From the IMG/VR virus record IMGVR_UViG_3300031539_000205, positions 1 through 30,211 of that record: DNA of 30,211 nt, one strand, 5' to 3'. Below are positions 22,207 to 29,285 of this stretch, piece after piece. This stretch comes from a virus. Both the position numbers and the translations under genes were made by a program. The notes under the pieces were generated by a model. The model made no database searches. It saw nothing but the letters and a program-made list of their open reading frames with translations, and was not told the origin of the DNA. Position 1 is the stretch's first letter. Each line of letters starts with the position of its first letter.

Positions 22207-22754
22207 TAGAATTCCTCCAAGGTTAAAAACGGAAGTGACGGAAGGTTAGCTATCTTGGAGCAGTTGAGCAGCTCCACTTTCTTCTCCGCCAGCTTGTCCC
22301 TCATGGACGCCAGGTGCTCGTTGATGGCTTTCGCGCTCCGGCTCATGTGGTGGTCTGGCAGGAGGTCCATGCCGATGACGCCAATCCTCTTCGCCCCGAG
22401 CTTGTAGGCAAGGTGGATGGCAGCGAAGGGTGAGGTCCTGAAGTGCAGGAGGTCCTCCACGTCTAGGTTCGCCCTAGGGCTGAACCTCTGCAGATGGAGC
22501 TTCCGGATCGCCTTGGCGCCCAAGCGTGGCATCCAAGCATCGTGGCAGATCCAGGCCACCTCTGCTGGGCAGATGTCGATGTAGAGGAGCCTGTTCTCCG
22601 TGAACCTGCGGGGGGCGTCCAGGACCAGAAGGTGGGTGGGGCTCAGGAACCGGGCCACGTCGTTCACGCCGATGGTCGTGAACTCGCAGAGCGCATCTGC
22701 CTGCCTCACAGCAGAGGCCCCGAGCCCCACCACAATGATCGTTTCAGTCGGCAT
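22206..22754 (-). CDS. DUF115/GT42-like Rossmann protein
   Basis: 182 residues. TIIVVGLGASAVRQADAL opens a Rossmann-like fold. FTTIGVNDVARFLSPTHLLV and SPFAAIHLAYKLGAKRIGVI followed by GMDL recall the pattern 'IvGlGpS...tigvN......D....sp.aAi.lA..LGak.I.l.GmD' of DUF115 and GT42 sialyltransferase-like proteins. It could be a transferase or a sugar-binding partner. The ATG lies 11 bases inside the DUF5664 gene, tying the glycan genes to nucleotide metabolism. Confidence 0.55.
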   Translation of the reverse strand: MPTETIIVVGLGASAVRQADALCEFTTIGVNDVARFLSPTHLLVLDAPRRFTENRLLYIDICPAEVAWICHDAWMPRLGAKAIRKLHLQRFSPRANLDVEDLLHFRTSPFAAIHLAYKLGAKRIGVIGMDLLPDHHMSRSAKAINEHLASMRDKLAEKKVELLNCSKIANLPSLPFLTLEEF

Positions 22755-23106
22755 CGGGAATTTCTTTCTCGATGTTCTCCTGGGCCCAGACCGCCATGGC
22801 GGCCCGGCAGATCACATGCCCGAGATGATCCTCGGTCTTGTCTCCTGCCAGGTATTCGATCACATGGCGGATCAGATGGTTCAGGTGGCTCTTGAGCGGG
22901 ATCCCGTGCCAGTTGTTGTCGCTGTATTTCCTGGCACCATAGGCCAGGACCTTGGCCAGCCGGCGCATCGCTTCCGGTGGGAGCAGGTCGTAGCGCTCCT
23001 CCAGCTTCGACTGCTGGGCCCCGTTGGGCAGGGTCTCCCGCTCCTCCTTCTTCTTCGCGGACTCGCTCTGCATCTTGATGATGTTCATGGCTTCTTCAGG
23101 ACTCAT
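22744..23106 (-). CDS. DUF5664 dATP/dGTP diphosphohydrolase-like protein
   Basis: 120 residues. ERYDLLPPEAMRRLAKVLAY followed by GARKYSDNNWHGIP and HLIRHVIEYLAGDKTEDHLG match the DUF5664 pattern (yDLlPpeal..la.Vl..GarKY...NW...RH...y..Ge..D). Members of this all-alpha MazG-like group hydrolyse deoxynucleoside triphosphates. The N-terminus is a charged helix. It may shape the nucleotide pool for the polymerase a few genes upstream. Both junctions overlap (ATGA upstream). Confidence 0.8.
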   Translation of the reverse strand: MSPEEAMNIIKMQSESAKKKEERETLPNGAQQSKLEERYDLLPPEAMRRLAKVLAYGARKYSDNNWHGIPLKSHLNHLIRHVIEYLAGDKTEDHLGHVICRAAMAVWAQENIEKEIPDAD

Positions 23107-23270
23107 TTGTGCTCCTTCTTATACGCCAGAGCTGCTGTGAATGACGTAGTCGTGTGCTCCTTGATCTCTTCCCTTCCGTCGTGGAACTTCCTGATCACAT
23201 ACCACTTGTCGCTGAAGTAGCACTTTGTGACCACCAGGAAAGACTTCTTCGCATCAGTGGACTGGTTCAT
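23103..23270 (-). CDS. Small basic hypothetical protein
   Basis: 55 residues (MNQSTDAKKSFLVVTKCYFS...), ending LAYKKEHK. The frame is open further upstream, but ATG 23270 has GAGGG nine bases before it, while ATG 23279 is too close to the site. It overlaps both neighbours. FLVVTKCYFSDKWYVIRKFH looks like beta strands. No family is recognised. Confidence 0.6.
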   Translation of the reverse strand: MNQSTDAKKSFLVVTKCYFSDKWYVIRKFHDGREEIKEHTTTSFTAALAYKKEHK

Positions 23271-23553
23271 CTGGCGCATCCCTCTTCGTGACACTGCCGG
23301 TCCGAATGTGGACCTTAGCATCGACCCCCAAGTCTATCACAATTTTTGTGAGTTGGCGTCGGAGGAGATGCGCTTTTTCCCAGGTTGGCGCCCTGAGGAT
23401 TGGCTTTATACGAGTCACTCCGATCTTTGCCAGGACCGACCACCAGCGATCCTTGGGAGGAGTCTGGGAGAAGTGGGGCCGGACCACGATGAACTCCGTG
23501 ACACCGGCCAGGTCGACCTCGGTGATCTGATCCTTCAGGAGGAGGGAGACCAT
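23254..23553 (-). CDS. Hypothetical protein after DNA polymerase
   Basis: 99 residues, starting MVSLLLKDQITEVDLAG and ending RDAPDEPVH. The ATG lies 19 bases inside the polymerase gene. Predicted strands (EFIVVRPHF) are followed by a basic helix (WEKAHLLRRQLTKIVI). A longer frame upstream overlaps the polymerase in antisense-like style and was discarded. No motif I recognise; replication-linked by position only. Confidence 0.6.
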   Translation of the reverse strand: MVSLLLKDQITEVDLAGVTEFIVVRPHFSQTPPKDRWWSVLAKIGVTRIKPILRAPTWEKAHLLRRQLTKIVIDLGVDAKVHIRTGSVTKRDAPDEPVH

Positions 23554-25577
23554 ATCTGCAGCCGTCCTTTCTCGTCTCGCACTGGTTCTGCCGCCTTGTC
23601 CCAGCGGCGCATAAGGCAGGGGGAAGCACCGATTGGAACGTCGGGCAGGATCAGGTGCATCTGGCTCTTCCAGATCTCCGCCACCTTGTCCGCCTTCTCT
23701 CCCATGTCCGGGCCCTCTGGGATCTCCAGGAGAATCTCGTCGTGGATGAAGGCCTGGGGGTAGCATCCCTTGAGGTCCCCGACGTAGCAGGCCTTTGCCA
23801 CCTCGAAGACGGCCAGCTTGGCTCCCTCAGCGGCTGGGCTCTGCAGGGCGGCCCCGTTGGCGCAGGCGCAGTAGGTGGCTCCGGCCCGATACATGCCGAG
23901 GGGCGTGGAGTAGCAGTAGGAGTCAGGATCGTATGGATCCTTGCACCCCCTGTTGACCCACTGGAAATAGTCCTTCATCTCCAGGTAGATGGCGAACCAA
24001 ATCTGCCTGAGCTGGACGGCCTCTTCTCGGGTCACCAGGACGTCGTAGGTGTCCTTGGCGTAGGTCACGAACGTGTCCGGCCCTAAACCGCCGGGGAACC
24101 CCAGGCCTGTCGGCTTGGCGAATTTGCGCCAGTGCCCGAAGAACTTCTTTGAGCCGGGCCAGCTCTTCAGCTTCAGAAATTCCCGGTAGATATCGTCCGG
24201 CTGGTCGCAACCGCTCCACTCCCTGAACTCCTCATCGAAGTGCCAGGCGAGCTGGGCCCCGAGGAACGCATGGAGATCGTAGCCGGCCATGACCTTGTCC
24301 CAGTGGACAGAGTAGCCGAACAGCGATTTCGTCTTCTGGGCCAGGGCCACAAGCTCCAGGGCAGAGTAGTCGATGGAGCAGATCACGAACCCGGGGCGGG
24401 CGACAAAGCAGCCCCTGGCCCGTGGGTCTACCTGCTGGATGTTGGTGGCCGGGTAGGGCTCCATCGGGGCTTCCTTGCGGTTACCGTAGGACGACGTGCG
24501 CCCAGTCTCCTTCAGGATATCGAAATTCGGATGGACCGAGTCGGCGGCCAGCTTGGGAAGCTCCGTGCCGGCCAGCCGGGCGAGGGCCTGCCGCTTCTGG
24601 TATTCCGCGAGGCGCTCGTCATAGGGCGCCAGCTCGGTGATCGTGCCGGCATCGGCCGCCACCTGGTCGGTCGCCGTCTTCTTGACTTCCCTTCCGTTCT
24701 TCTCGCACACCTCGACGATCACTTCCCCCAGCCTCTTGGTGTTGATGGAGGTGGGCTTTCCCTTGGTCGTGCCTTTGCCATTCTTGTAGGCCCGGGGAGG
24801 TTCAGATGGCCGAAGGATTCCAGATTGGATGAGGAGCTGCAGGTTGTCCTCGTGCAGGTCGACGGCCAGCTCCGCCGCCAGCTTGTCCCGGTGCTCCTGA
24901 TCGATCTTGAAGCCTCGGACGGTCATGAGGCGGAGCGCGAAGTCCACGGAGGTCTGGAAGGTGTGGGTCGTCATGGAGCCGGGGCCTGTAGGGTTCGCCT
25001 GCTTCTCCTGCTCCTCCCAGATCCTCAAGGTGTCGATGGCGTCCTGGATGGCGTAGCGCGAGGCCTCCTCGGGGTATTCGGAGATGGGCTTGCCGTCCAG
25101 CTCGCTGTAGCGCAGGCGCCAGGCATCGGGGGAGTTCTTCTCCTCGGACCTGTCCTCACCGAACCTGTTGAGGACGAGCGCGGCCAGGGAATAGGCGATC
25201 TTCTGCTCACTTCCGTCAGGCATGTAGAGCTTGTCGATCTTTCCGATGGTCGATAGGTTCAGGAGCTTCTCCCGGATGCGCGTGTCCGTCACTCTGTGCG
25301 CGTCCAGGGCCTTGAAGATGACGGGCAAGAGGTGCGGCCAGGTCCTGGCAATGACTGTCAGATCGTATGCGGTGTTGTGGCCGACGAGCAGCGTGTCCGG
25401 ATCGTCGAACAGGCTGTGAAGCAGGACCGGCAGGCTGTCGTCGCAAGAGGCCAGCAGATCCCTCTTGATGACCCCGTCGATACGTGAAGCAAACGACGCG
25501 CAGACCACCTTCGGCGCCACGGCATCTCCAGGGCCGATGAGATAGGTCTCCGTGTCGAATGCTACCACGTTCTTCAT
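23535..25577 (-). CDS. Family A DNA polymerase with 3'-5' exonuclease
   Basis: 680 residues, the phage replicase. The exonuclease domain is intact: VAFDTETYL (Asp8, Glu10), LVGHNTAYDL (Asp72) and YAIQDAIDT (Tyr175, Asp179). There is no 5'-3' exonuclease domain. The polymerase domain has motif A ICSIDYSALEL (Asp403), motif B RKFAKPTGLGFPGGLG (Arg484, Lys488) and motif C FIHDEILLE (Asp613). Motif B differs from canonical Pol I RxxxKxxxFGxxYG: the Phe762 position is Leu492 and the Tyr766 position is Gly496. ATG 25577, in an ATGA overlap, is preferred to a longer upstream frame that is shadow. A basic stretch near residue 265 (NGKGTTKGKP) looks like a loop insertion. Confidence 0.93.
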   Translation of the reverse strand: MKNVVAFDTETYLIGPGDAVAPKVVCASFASRIDGVIKRDLLASCDDSLPVLLHSLFDDPDTLLVGHNTAYDLTVIARTWPHLLPVIFKALDAHRVTDTRIREKLLNLSTIGKIDKLYMPDGSEQKIAYSLAALVLNRFGEDRSEEKNSPDAWRLRYSELDGKPISEYPEEASRYAIQDAIDTLRIWEEQEKQANPTGPGSMTTHTFQTSVDFALRLMTVRGFKIDQEHRDKLAAELAVDLHEDNLQLLIQSGILRPSEPPRAYKNGKGTTKGKPTSINTKRLGEVIVEVCEKNGREVKKTATDQVAADAGTITELAPYDERLAEYQKRQALARLAGTELPKLAADSVHPNFDILKETGRTSSYGNRKEAPMEPYPATNIQQVDPRARGCFVARPGFVICSIDYSALELVALAQKTKSLFGYSVHWDKVMAGYDLHAFLGAQLAWHFDEEFREWSGCDQPDDIYREFLKLKSWPGSKKFFGHWRKFAKPTGLGFPGGLGPDTFVTYAKDTYDVLVTREEAVQLRQIWFAIYLEMKDYFQWVNRGCKDPYDPDSYCYSTPLGMYRAGATYCACANGAALQSPAAEGAKLAVFEVAKACYVGDLKGCYPQAFIHDEILLEIPEGPDMGEKADKVAEIWKSQMHLILPDVPIGASPCLMRRWDKAAEPVRDEKGRLQIWSPSS

Positions 25578-25834
25578 TTCCGCAGCTCCTCTTTGATGAA
25601 CATCATGATGTGCTTGGCGAGTTGTCGAGACAGGCCCTTGTCCTGCTCCACCCCGTTGATGAAGATGCGCTCCAGTTGCTCGTTCTTGTCGAGGTGGATC
25701 TCCAGCCGCTTCGTCGGCAGGTCGCTGGTCATCCAGTTCCCTCCCAGGATGCGGGTCGCCCACAGGTAGGTGTCGTTTGGGGAGGCCAAGATCTTCCTGA
25801 TCTTGCCCTGGTCGTCTTTGATGAGCACTGTCAT
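25574..25834 (-). CDS. Small hypothetical protein upstream of DNA polymerase
   Basis: 86 residues (MTVLIKDDQGKIRKILASPN...), coupled by ATGA overlaps on both sides. The first half looks beta-rich; the C-terminal KGLSRQLAKHIMMFIKEELR is an amphipathic helix. No family is recognised. Its place between a zinc ribbon and the polymerase suggests a replication or regulatory role. Confidence 0.65.
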   Translation of the reverse strand: MTVLIKDDQGKIRKILASPNDTYLWATRILGGNWMTSDLPTKRLEIHLDKNEQLERIFINGVEQDKGLSRQLAKHIMMFIKEELRK

Positions 25835-26085
25835 CGCATCAGCTCCCAGGGCTTCTTGGCCCCAAACTCGTCCTCGTTCTTGTCCTGCGCCTTGGCGTAG
25901 GACGCCTTCTTCTTCATGTCGTTGCCAGGGAACCCAGAGCCTTTGAAGATGGTCCCCTGGCCTCCGGTGATGCGTCGGTTCATGTCGCAGCCACAAGATG
26001 GACAGGCCACCTGAGGGTCCTCTGTCATCCCATGGTTGACTTCCGATTCCTTGCCGCATTGCGGACATCGGTATTCGTAGATCAT
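25831..26085 (-). CDS. FmdB-type zinc ribbon protein
   Basis: 84 residues. The start MIYEYRCPQCGKESEV and ACPSCGCDMNRRI give Cys7, Cys10, Cys28 and Cys31, the CxxC...CxxC of the FmdB small zinc-ribbon family; the following GGQGTIFKGSGFPGND is also typical. The C-terminus is lysine-rich. Such proteins probably act as regulators or nucleic-acid binders, but the function is not firmly known. First gene after the hairpin gap; ATG 26085 has GGAGG upstream (CTGGAGGCAATC). Confidence 0.85.
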   Translation of the reverse strand: MIYEYRCPQCGKESEVNHGMTEDPQVACPSCGCDMNRRITGGQGTIFKGSGFPGNDMKKKASYAKAQDKNEDEFGAKKPWELMR

Positions 26086-26105
26086 GATTGCCTCCAGAGA
26101 GAAGG

Positions 26106-26167
26106 AGTCCCGCCGGCCGCGCTGTCCACCCCTGAGGTATGATACGGGCGCGGCGACCGGCGGGACT
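26106..26167. repeat. Long GC-rich hairpin in the replication-operon gap
   Basis: Arms 26106-26122 and 26148-26167 pair over 17 bp (11 perfect outer pairs, a 3-base CGA bulge on the right arm, 6 perfect inner pairs). The 25-base loop carries the palindrome GTATGATAC (26137-26145). It occupies nearly all of the 88-bp gap between the 172-residue gene and the zinc-ribbon gene. It may be a terminator, a processing site or an operator; no good -35 was found beside the -10-like TATGAT. Confidence 0.75.
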
Positions 26168-26173
26168 TTTGAA

Positions 26174-26692
26174 TTATTCGAGTTCCGCCAGGCGCTCCTG
26201 CTCCTCGGCGGTGAGGAACTTCTCGATGACGTCGGCGGGGATCTTCTCCTTGATCTCCTCCGCGTCCAGGCTGCGGACGTAGTTGACCAAGGTGAAGGGC
26301 GTGTCCTTCTTGGTCATGACGATCTTGTTCTGCAGCTCCACGACGCGCCCGGACAGCGGCTGCTCGTCGGAAACCACTTCCATGGCCTCCTCCTCGCCCA
26401 CCTGGCTCTCTTCGACCGCCATCACGTTGGACACGAAGGCCTTGAAGTTGGGGAGGAAGGAGTCGTTCTTCCGCATGAGCAGTTGGCTCATCTGCTCCCC
26501 GGGGCGGTGCGCCTGCTCGGCCGGGTCCTCGGCCAGGGTGACCAGGTTCACCATCTCGATGGCGACGAAGTCATCCCCCTTGCGGGTCTTGTCCTGCTTC
26601 ACCCGGCGGATCAGCACCAGGTAGTGGCCGGCCTTGACGTAGTTGGCTCCACGGCTTGCTTTTGCGTCTTTGATCCCGTCGAAAAGTCCCAT
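26174..26692 (-). CDS. Hypothetical protein, possible OB-fold ssDNA-binding protein
   Basis: 172 residues, acidic at the end (FLTAEEQERLAELE). The N-terminus MGLFDGIKDAKASRGANYVK is followed by beta-rich text (GHYLVLIRRVKQDKTRKGDD, then FVAIEMVNLV) resembling the small OB-like phage proteins that bind single-stranded DNA. I cannot identify a named family. Position beside the helicase and upstream of the polymerase fits a replication accessory. A hairpin follows its stop. Confidence 0.65.
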   Translation of the reverse strand: MGLFDGIKDAKASRGANYVKAGHYLVLIRRVKQDKTRKGDDFVAIEMVNLVTLAEDPAEQAHRPGEQMSQLLMRKNDSFLPNFKAFVSNVMAVEESQVGEEEAMEVVSDEQPLSGRVVELQNKIVMTKKDTPFTLVNYVRSLDAEEIKEKIPADVIEKFLTAEEQERLAELE

Positions 26693-26694
26693 GT

Positions 26695-26874
26695 TCAGTT
26701 CTCCATTTCTTCTTCTTCGACACAGATCTCCGCTACACTGCGAAGGTTACGAATCCATTCTGAGAGCAGGTCTTCTTCGTCCTCCCGAAGATGCGGCCAG
26801 AACTCGCTCTGGTCAAACCTGTCGCACTCGTCCTTGATCTTGTCCCACCGGACCTGTTTCTTTGTCGTTTCCAT
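26695..26874 (-). CDS. Small acidic hypothetical protein
   Basis: 59 residues from ATG 26874 (a TTG two codons earlier is possible). It is helical and acidic, with FWPHLREDEEDLLSEWIRNL and an EEEEMEN end. Only 2 bases separate it from the 172-residue gene. No family is recognised; it could be a protein-binding partner of the neighbouring helicase. Confidence 0.55.
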   Translation of the reverse strand: METTKKQVRWDKIKDECDRFDQSEFWPHLREDEEDLLSEWIRNLRSVAEICVEEEEMEN

Positions 26875-26882
26875 GCCCAACT

Positions 26883-28967
26883 CTACTCCCCCTTGTCCGC
26901 GCTGTCAACACCGAATCTTTCCTGGAAAAATCTGACCTGCTCTGGGTTCAGCGGCTTGGGCTGGAGGCCCTTCTCTCTGAGGAACTCCTGAGAGTAGATA
27001 CGCGGCATGGGAGTGTGAGTTCCAAAGATTAGCTTCTGTCTCATTCCGGTCGTCTGCTGGATGTAGGTGGCATCCGACAACGTCGCGGCGTAGAGCACAT
27101 GCTCCCAGGTCATGGTGTGGAAGGTGTGGACCAGAAGCTCGTCCGCCGACTGCCCGTTGCGATGGGTCCTGCCGACGATCTGCTCGGCGTCCTTGGCAGG
27201 CCTGGGCCACTGGACGAAGCATTGGTTCTTGAAGTGCTGGAGGTTCTTGCCAATGCCGTGGGCCGGCATGGAGGCCACGCAGAGCTTCCCGGCGTTCCCG
27301 GGGTCGCAGATCCTGCGGTTGCCAGCCTCTCCAGCCGCGCACTCCAGCCCCGGCAGGCCGGCCTCCAGGAGCGCCTCCAGGATCCACCGGCCGATCTCCT
27401 GGTGGTAGACCCACAGGATGGCCCCTTCACCCCCCAGGGACTGGGCCCACTTCACGACATGGCGAATCTTGTAGTCGCACACCCGCACGGTGATGCTGTC
27501 CCGGTTCGGGCGCCCCTCGAAGTCCAGGTCCTTCATCCTTCGCCAGAGCCCGGCCAGCAGCCCTCCCACCTTCTTTCCGCCGTTGCGGGAGATCTCCGAC
27601 CCCACGAGCATGGGAGTGTCCATCCCCTTCGGGGGGTCGTGCAAGAACTCTCGGAGCCCAACAGCATACTCCTGAGCCGCATGGTGGTGCTCCTTGGCGC
27701 GATCTAGGCGGGAGGAGGCTTCCGACACGGGCAGGCCCTCGCGTGCAGCCAAGGCCTCTGGTTCGGGCCATACGAGAGAATTGAAGAATCCAGCCGACAG
27801 CTCATAGAGCCACTTGTATGTGTGGATGGCGTGCTCGATCTCGTCGCCGTTCGGCGTGAGGAATTTGTCCTGGACCTGGTTGATGAGGTGCTCCAAGTGG
27901 GTGAAGCCCTCCGCCGCCTCAGGCTTGTCCACTGGCAAATTCTGGAACACCAGGCTTGTGCCGATGTCTGAGTCGCTGGTGGAGACGACGCCAGGGCAGG
28001 TCGTGAGCCGGAGCCGGTAGGCCTTGCGGAGCCCAGGCTGGGTGGCAGGGAACTTCTCCGCCGGCTGGATGCCCTTGGCCCATTCGAGGAGTGGGAAGAG
28101 CACTCGCATCTGGTCGTCGTTGGGAGGCTCGCTCGTGGAGTCGAGGACGGCTCCCCACTCCTGGCACATGATCGGGCTGCGCGGCAGGGGGCAGTTCTCC
28201 CCCAGGCAGAACCGGATCAGGTGGGAGTAGTCGGAGATTCCCTTGGAGGTGATGGTCCCGGACAGGCAGACGAGCTGGGGATTGTGGTCCCGGATGAAAT
28301 TCATGAGACGCTTGGTCCGGGCCGCCGTCCTGTTCTTCAGGAGGTGAGCCTCGTCCGCGATGATCAGCCCCGGCTCGATGGTCTCTAGGATCTTCACGGA
28401 GTCTGTAGTGGACAGGAAGGAGTAGGGGATCACGTAGCAGCCGATCAGCCCCTTCTCGATCATGTGGGCCCTCTGCGCCTTGGTCTTCCCCGCCATCCCA
28501 TGAAACTGGACGGGCAACACGGTCCGCTTCCTGGCCCACGGGATATCCCGCTTGAAGAGCTGCTCATAGACCTGGGGCGGGACCAGGATCACAGAGCGGT
28601 GAATGTGCAGCTCCTTGTAGGCATGCGCCGCGATCAGGAGGGTGATCAGGGTCTTACCCTGCCCGACCCCGATGGGGGCGAAGAGCCCGCCGGCCTCGCG
28701 GTAGGCTGCTACGGCAGTGGCTTGGATGGGGAACAGGCGCCAGCCGGACTCGAACGTGTCCGCGAGGAGGACCTCACGGTTGAGCTTCTCCAGCTCGAAT
28801 TCCTTTGCAAGCTCCCGGATCGGCAGGTTGGTCACCCTTCTGACTTCTGCCACGTCCGGGGGAATATCCCGCCTCCCGATCCGGAGCCGCTCCAGTAGAC
28901 TGGAGGTTTTCTTCGGCTCCGGATCGGGCATCCGACCTCTCTCCTTCAGCTTGTCAAGGAGGCTCAC
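26883..28967 (-). CDS. SF2/SNF2-like DEAH-box helicase
   Basis: Up to 694 residues. Walker A IGVGQGKT (residues ~99-106), IIADEAHLLKN (DEAH, 205-208), LSGTITSKG (motif III, ~236-239) and QIVGRTHRNGQ (motif VI, near residue 620) form a full SF2 set; the HRNGQ ending resembles SNF2-type enzymes. Phage helicases of this type open origins or remodel DNA for replication or recombination. A GTG at 28967 starts the longest frame; ATG 28931 (MPDPEPKK) has a better site (AAGGAG, 9-base spacer). I keep the longer form because its first residues match those of two neighbouring proteins. Confidence 0.87.
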   Translation of the reverse strand: MSLLDKLKERGRMPDPEPKKTSSLLERLRIGRRDIPPDVAEVRRVTNLPIRELAKEFELEKLNREVLLADTFESGWRLFPIQATAVAAYREAGGLFAPIGVGQGKTLITLLIAAHAYKELHIHRSVILVPPQVYEQLFKRDIPWARKRTVLPVQFHGMAGKTKAQRAHMIEKGLIGCYVIPYSFLSTTDSVKILETIEPGLIIADEAHLLKNRTAARTKRLMNFIRDHNPQLVCLSGTITSKGISDYSHLIRFCLGENCPLPRSPIMCQEWGAVLDSTSEPPNDDQMRVLFPLLEWAKGIQPAEKFPATQPGLRKAYRLRLTTCPGVVSTSDSDIGTSLVFQNLPVDKPEAAEGFTHLEHLINQVQDKFLTPNGDEIEHAIHTYKWLYELSAGFFNSLVWPEPEALAAREGLPVSEASSRLDRAKEHHHAAQEYAVGLREFLHDPPKGMDTPMLVGSEISRNGGKKVGGLLAGLWRRMKDLDFEGRPNRDSITVRVCDYKIRHVVKWAQSLGGEGAILWVYHQEIGRWILEALLEAGLPGLECAAGEAGNRRICDPGNAGKLCVASMPAHGIGKNLQHFKNQCFVQWPRPAKDAEQIVGRTHRNGQSADELLVHTFHTMTWEHVLYAATLSDATYIQQTTGMRQKLIFGTHTPMPRIYSQEFLREKGLQPKPLNPEQVRFFQERFGVDSADKGE

Positions 28968-28970
28968 AGT

Positions 28971-29285
28971 TCAGAACTTCTTTCCCCCATGCCGATACGC
29001 ACGGGTGTCGTTGTAATCCATCTTCGCCCGGAGGGCCCCGATGAGGTCCAGCTTCAGCTCCTTGGCCATGTCCAGGATTCTGATGATCGTGTCCGCCAGC
29101 TCCTCCTCGACCCCGGAAAACTCCGGGATCTTGTCGCTCTGCATGTTCACCCTCTCGGCCTCCAGGGCCTCGGACAACTCCGAGTGGACGAGAGCGATCA
29201 AGGTCCCGAACTCCCTGGGCTTGTCCCACCAGCCCTTGTCGTGGGCATACTGGTTGATCCGGTCCATGAGATCCTGGATGCGCAT
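28971..29285 (-). CDS. MazG-like nucleotide pyrophosphohydrolase
   Basis: 104 residues. VHSELSEALEAER (Glu36, Glu39) and EEELADTIIRILD (Glu62, Asp65) form the ExxE...ExxD metal-binding set of all-alpha MazG proteins. KMDYNDTRAYRHGGKKF is the usual C-terminal signature of phage-borne members. It would hydrolyse (d)NTPs to monophosphates or, as suggested for phage MazG, lower host (p)ppGpp. ATG 29285 overlaps the upstream TGA (TGATG); a longer frame upstream is shadow of the AT-hook gene. Confidence 0.88.
   Translation of the reverse strand: MRIQDLMDRINQYAHDKGWWDKPREFGTLIALVHSELSEALEAERVNMQSDKIPEFSGVEEELADTIIRILDMAKELKLDLIGALRAKMDYNDTRAYRHGGKKF

Noticed and set aside
22744-29285. A complete Z-genome (2-aminoadenine) system
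   Set aside because: Only pyrophosphohydrolase-type and polymerase genes are seen; PurZ and DatZ are not in the window, and the two hydrolases belong to widespread families. Kept only as a lead to test.
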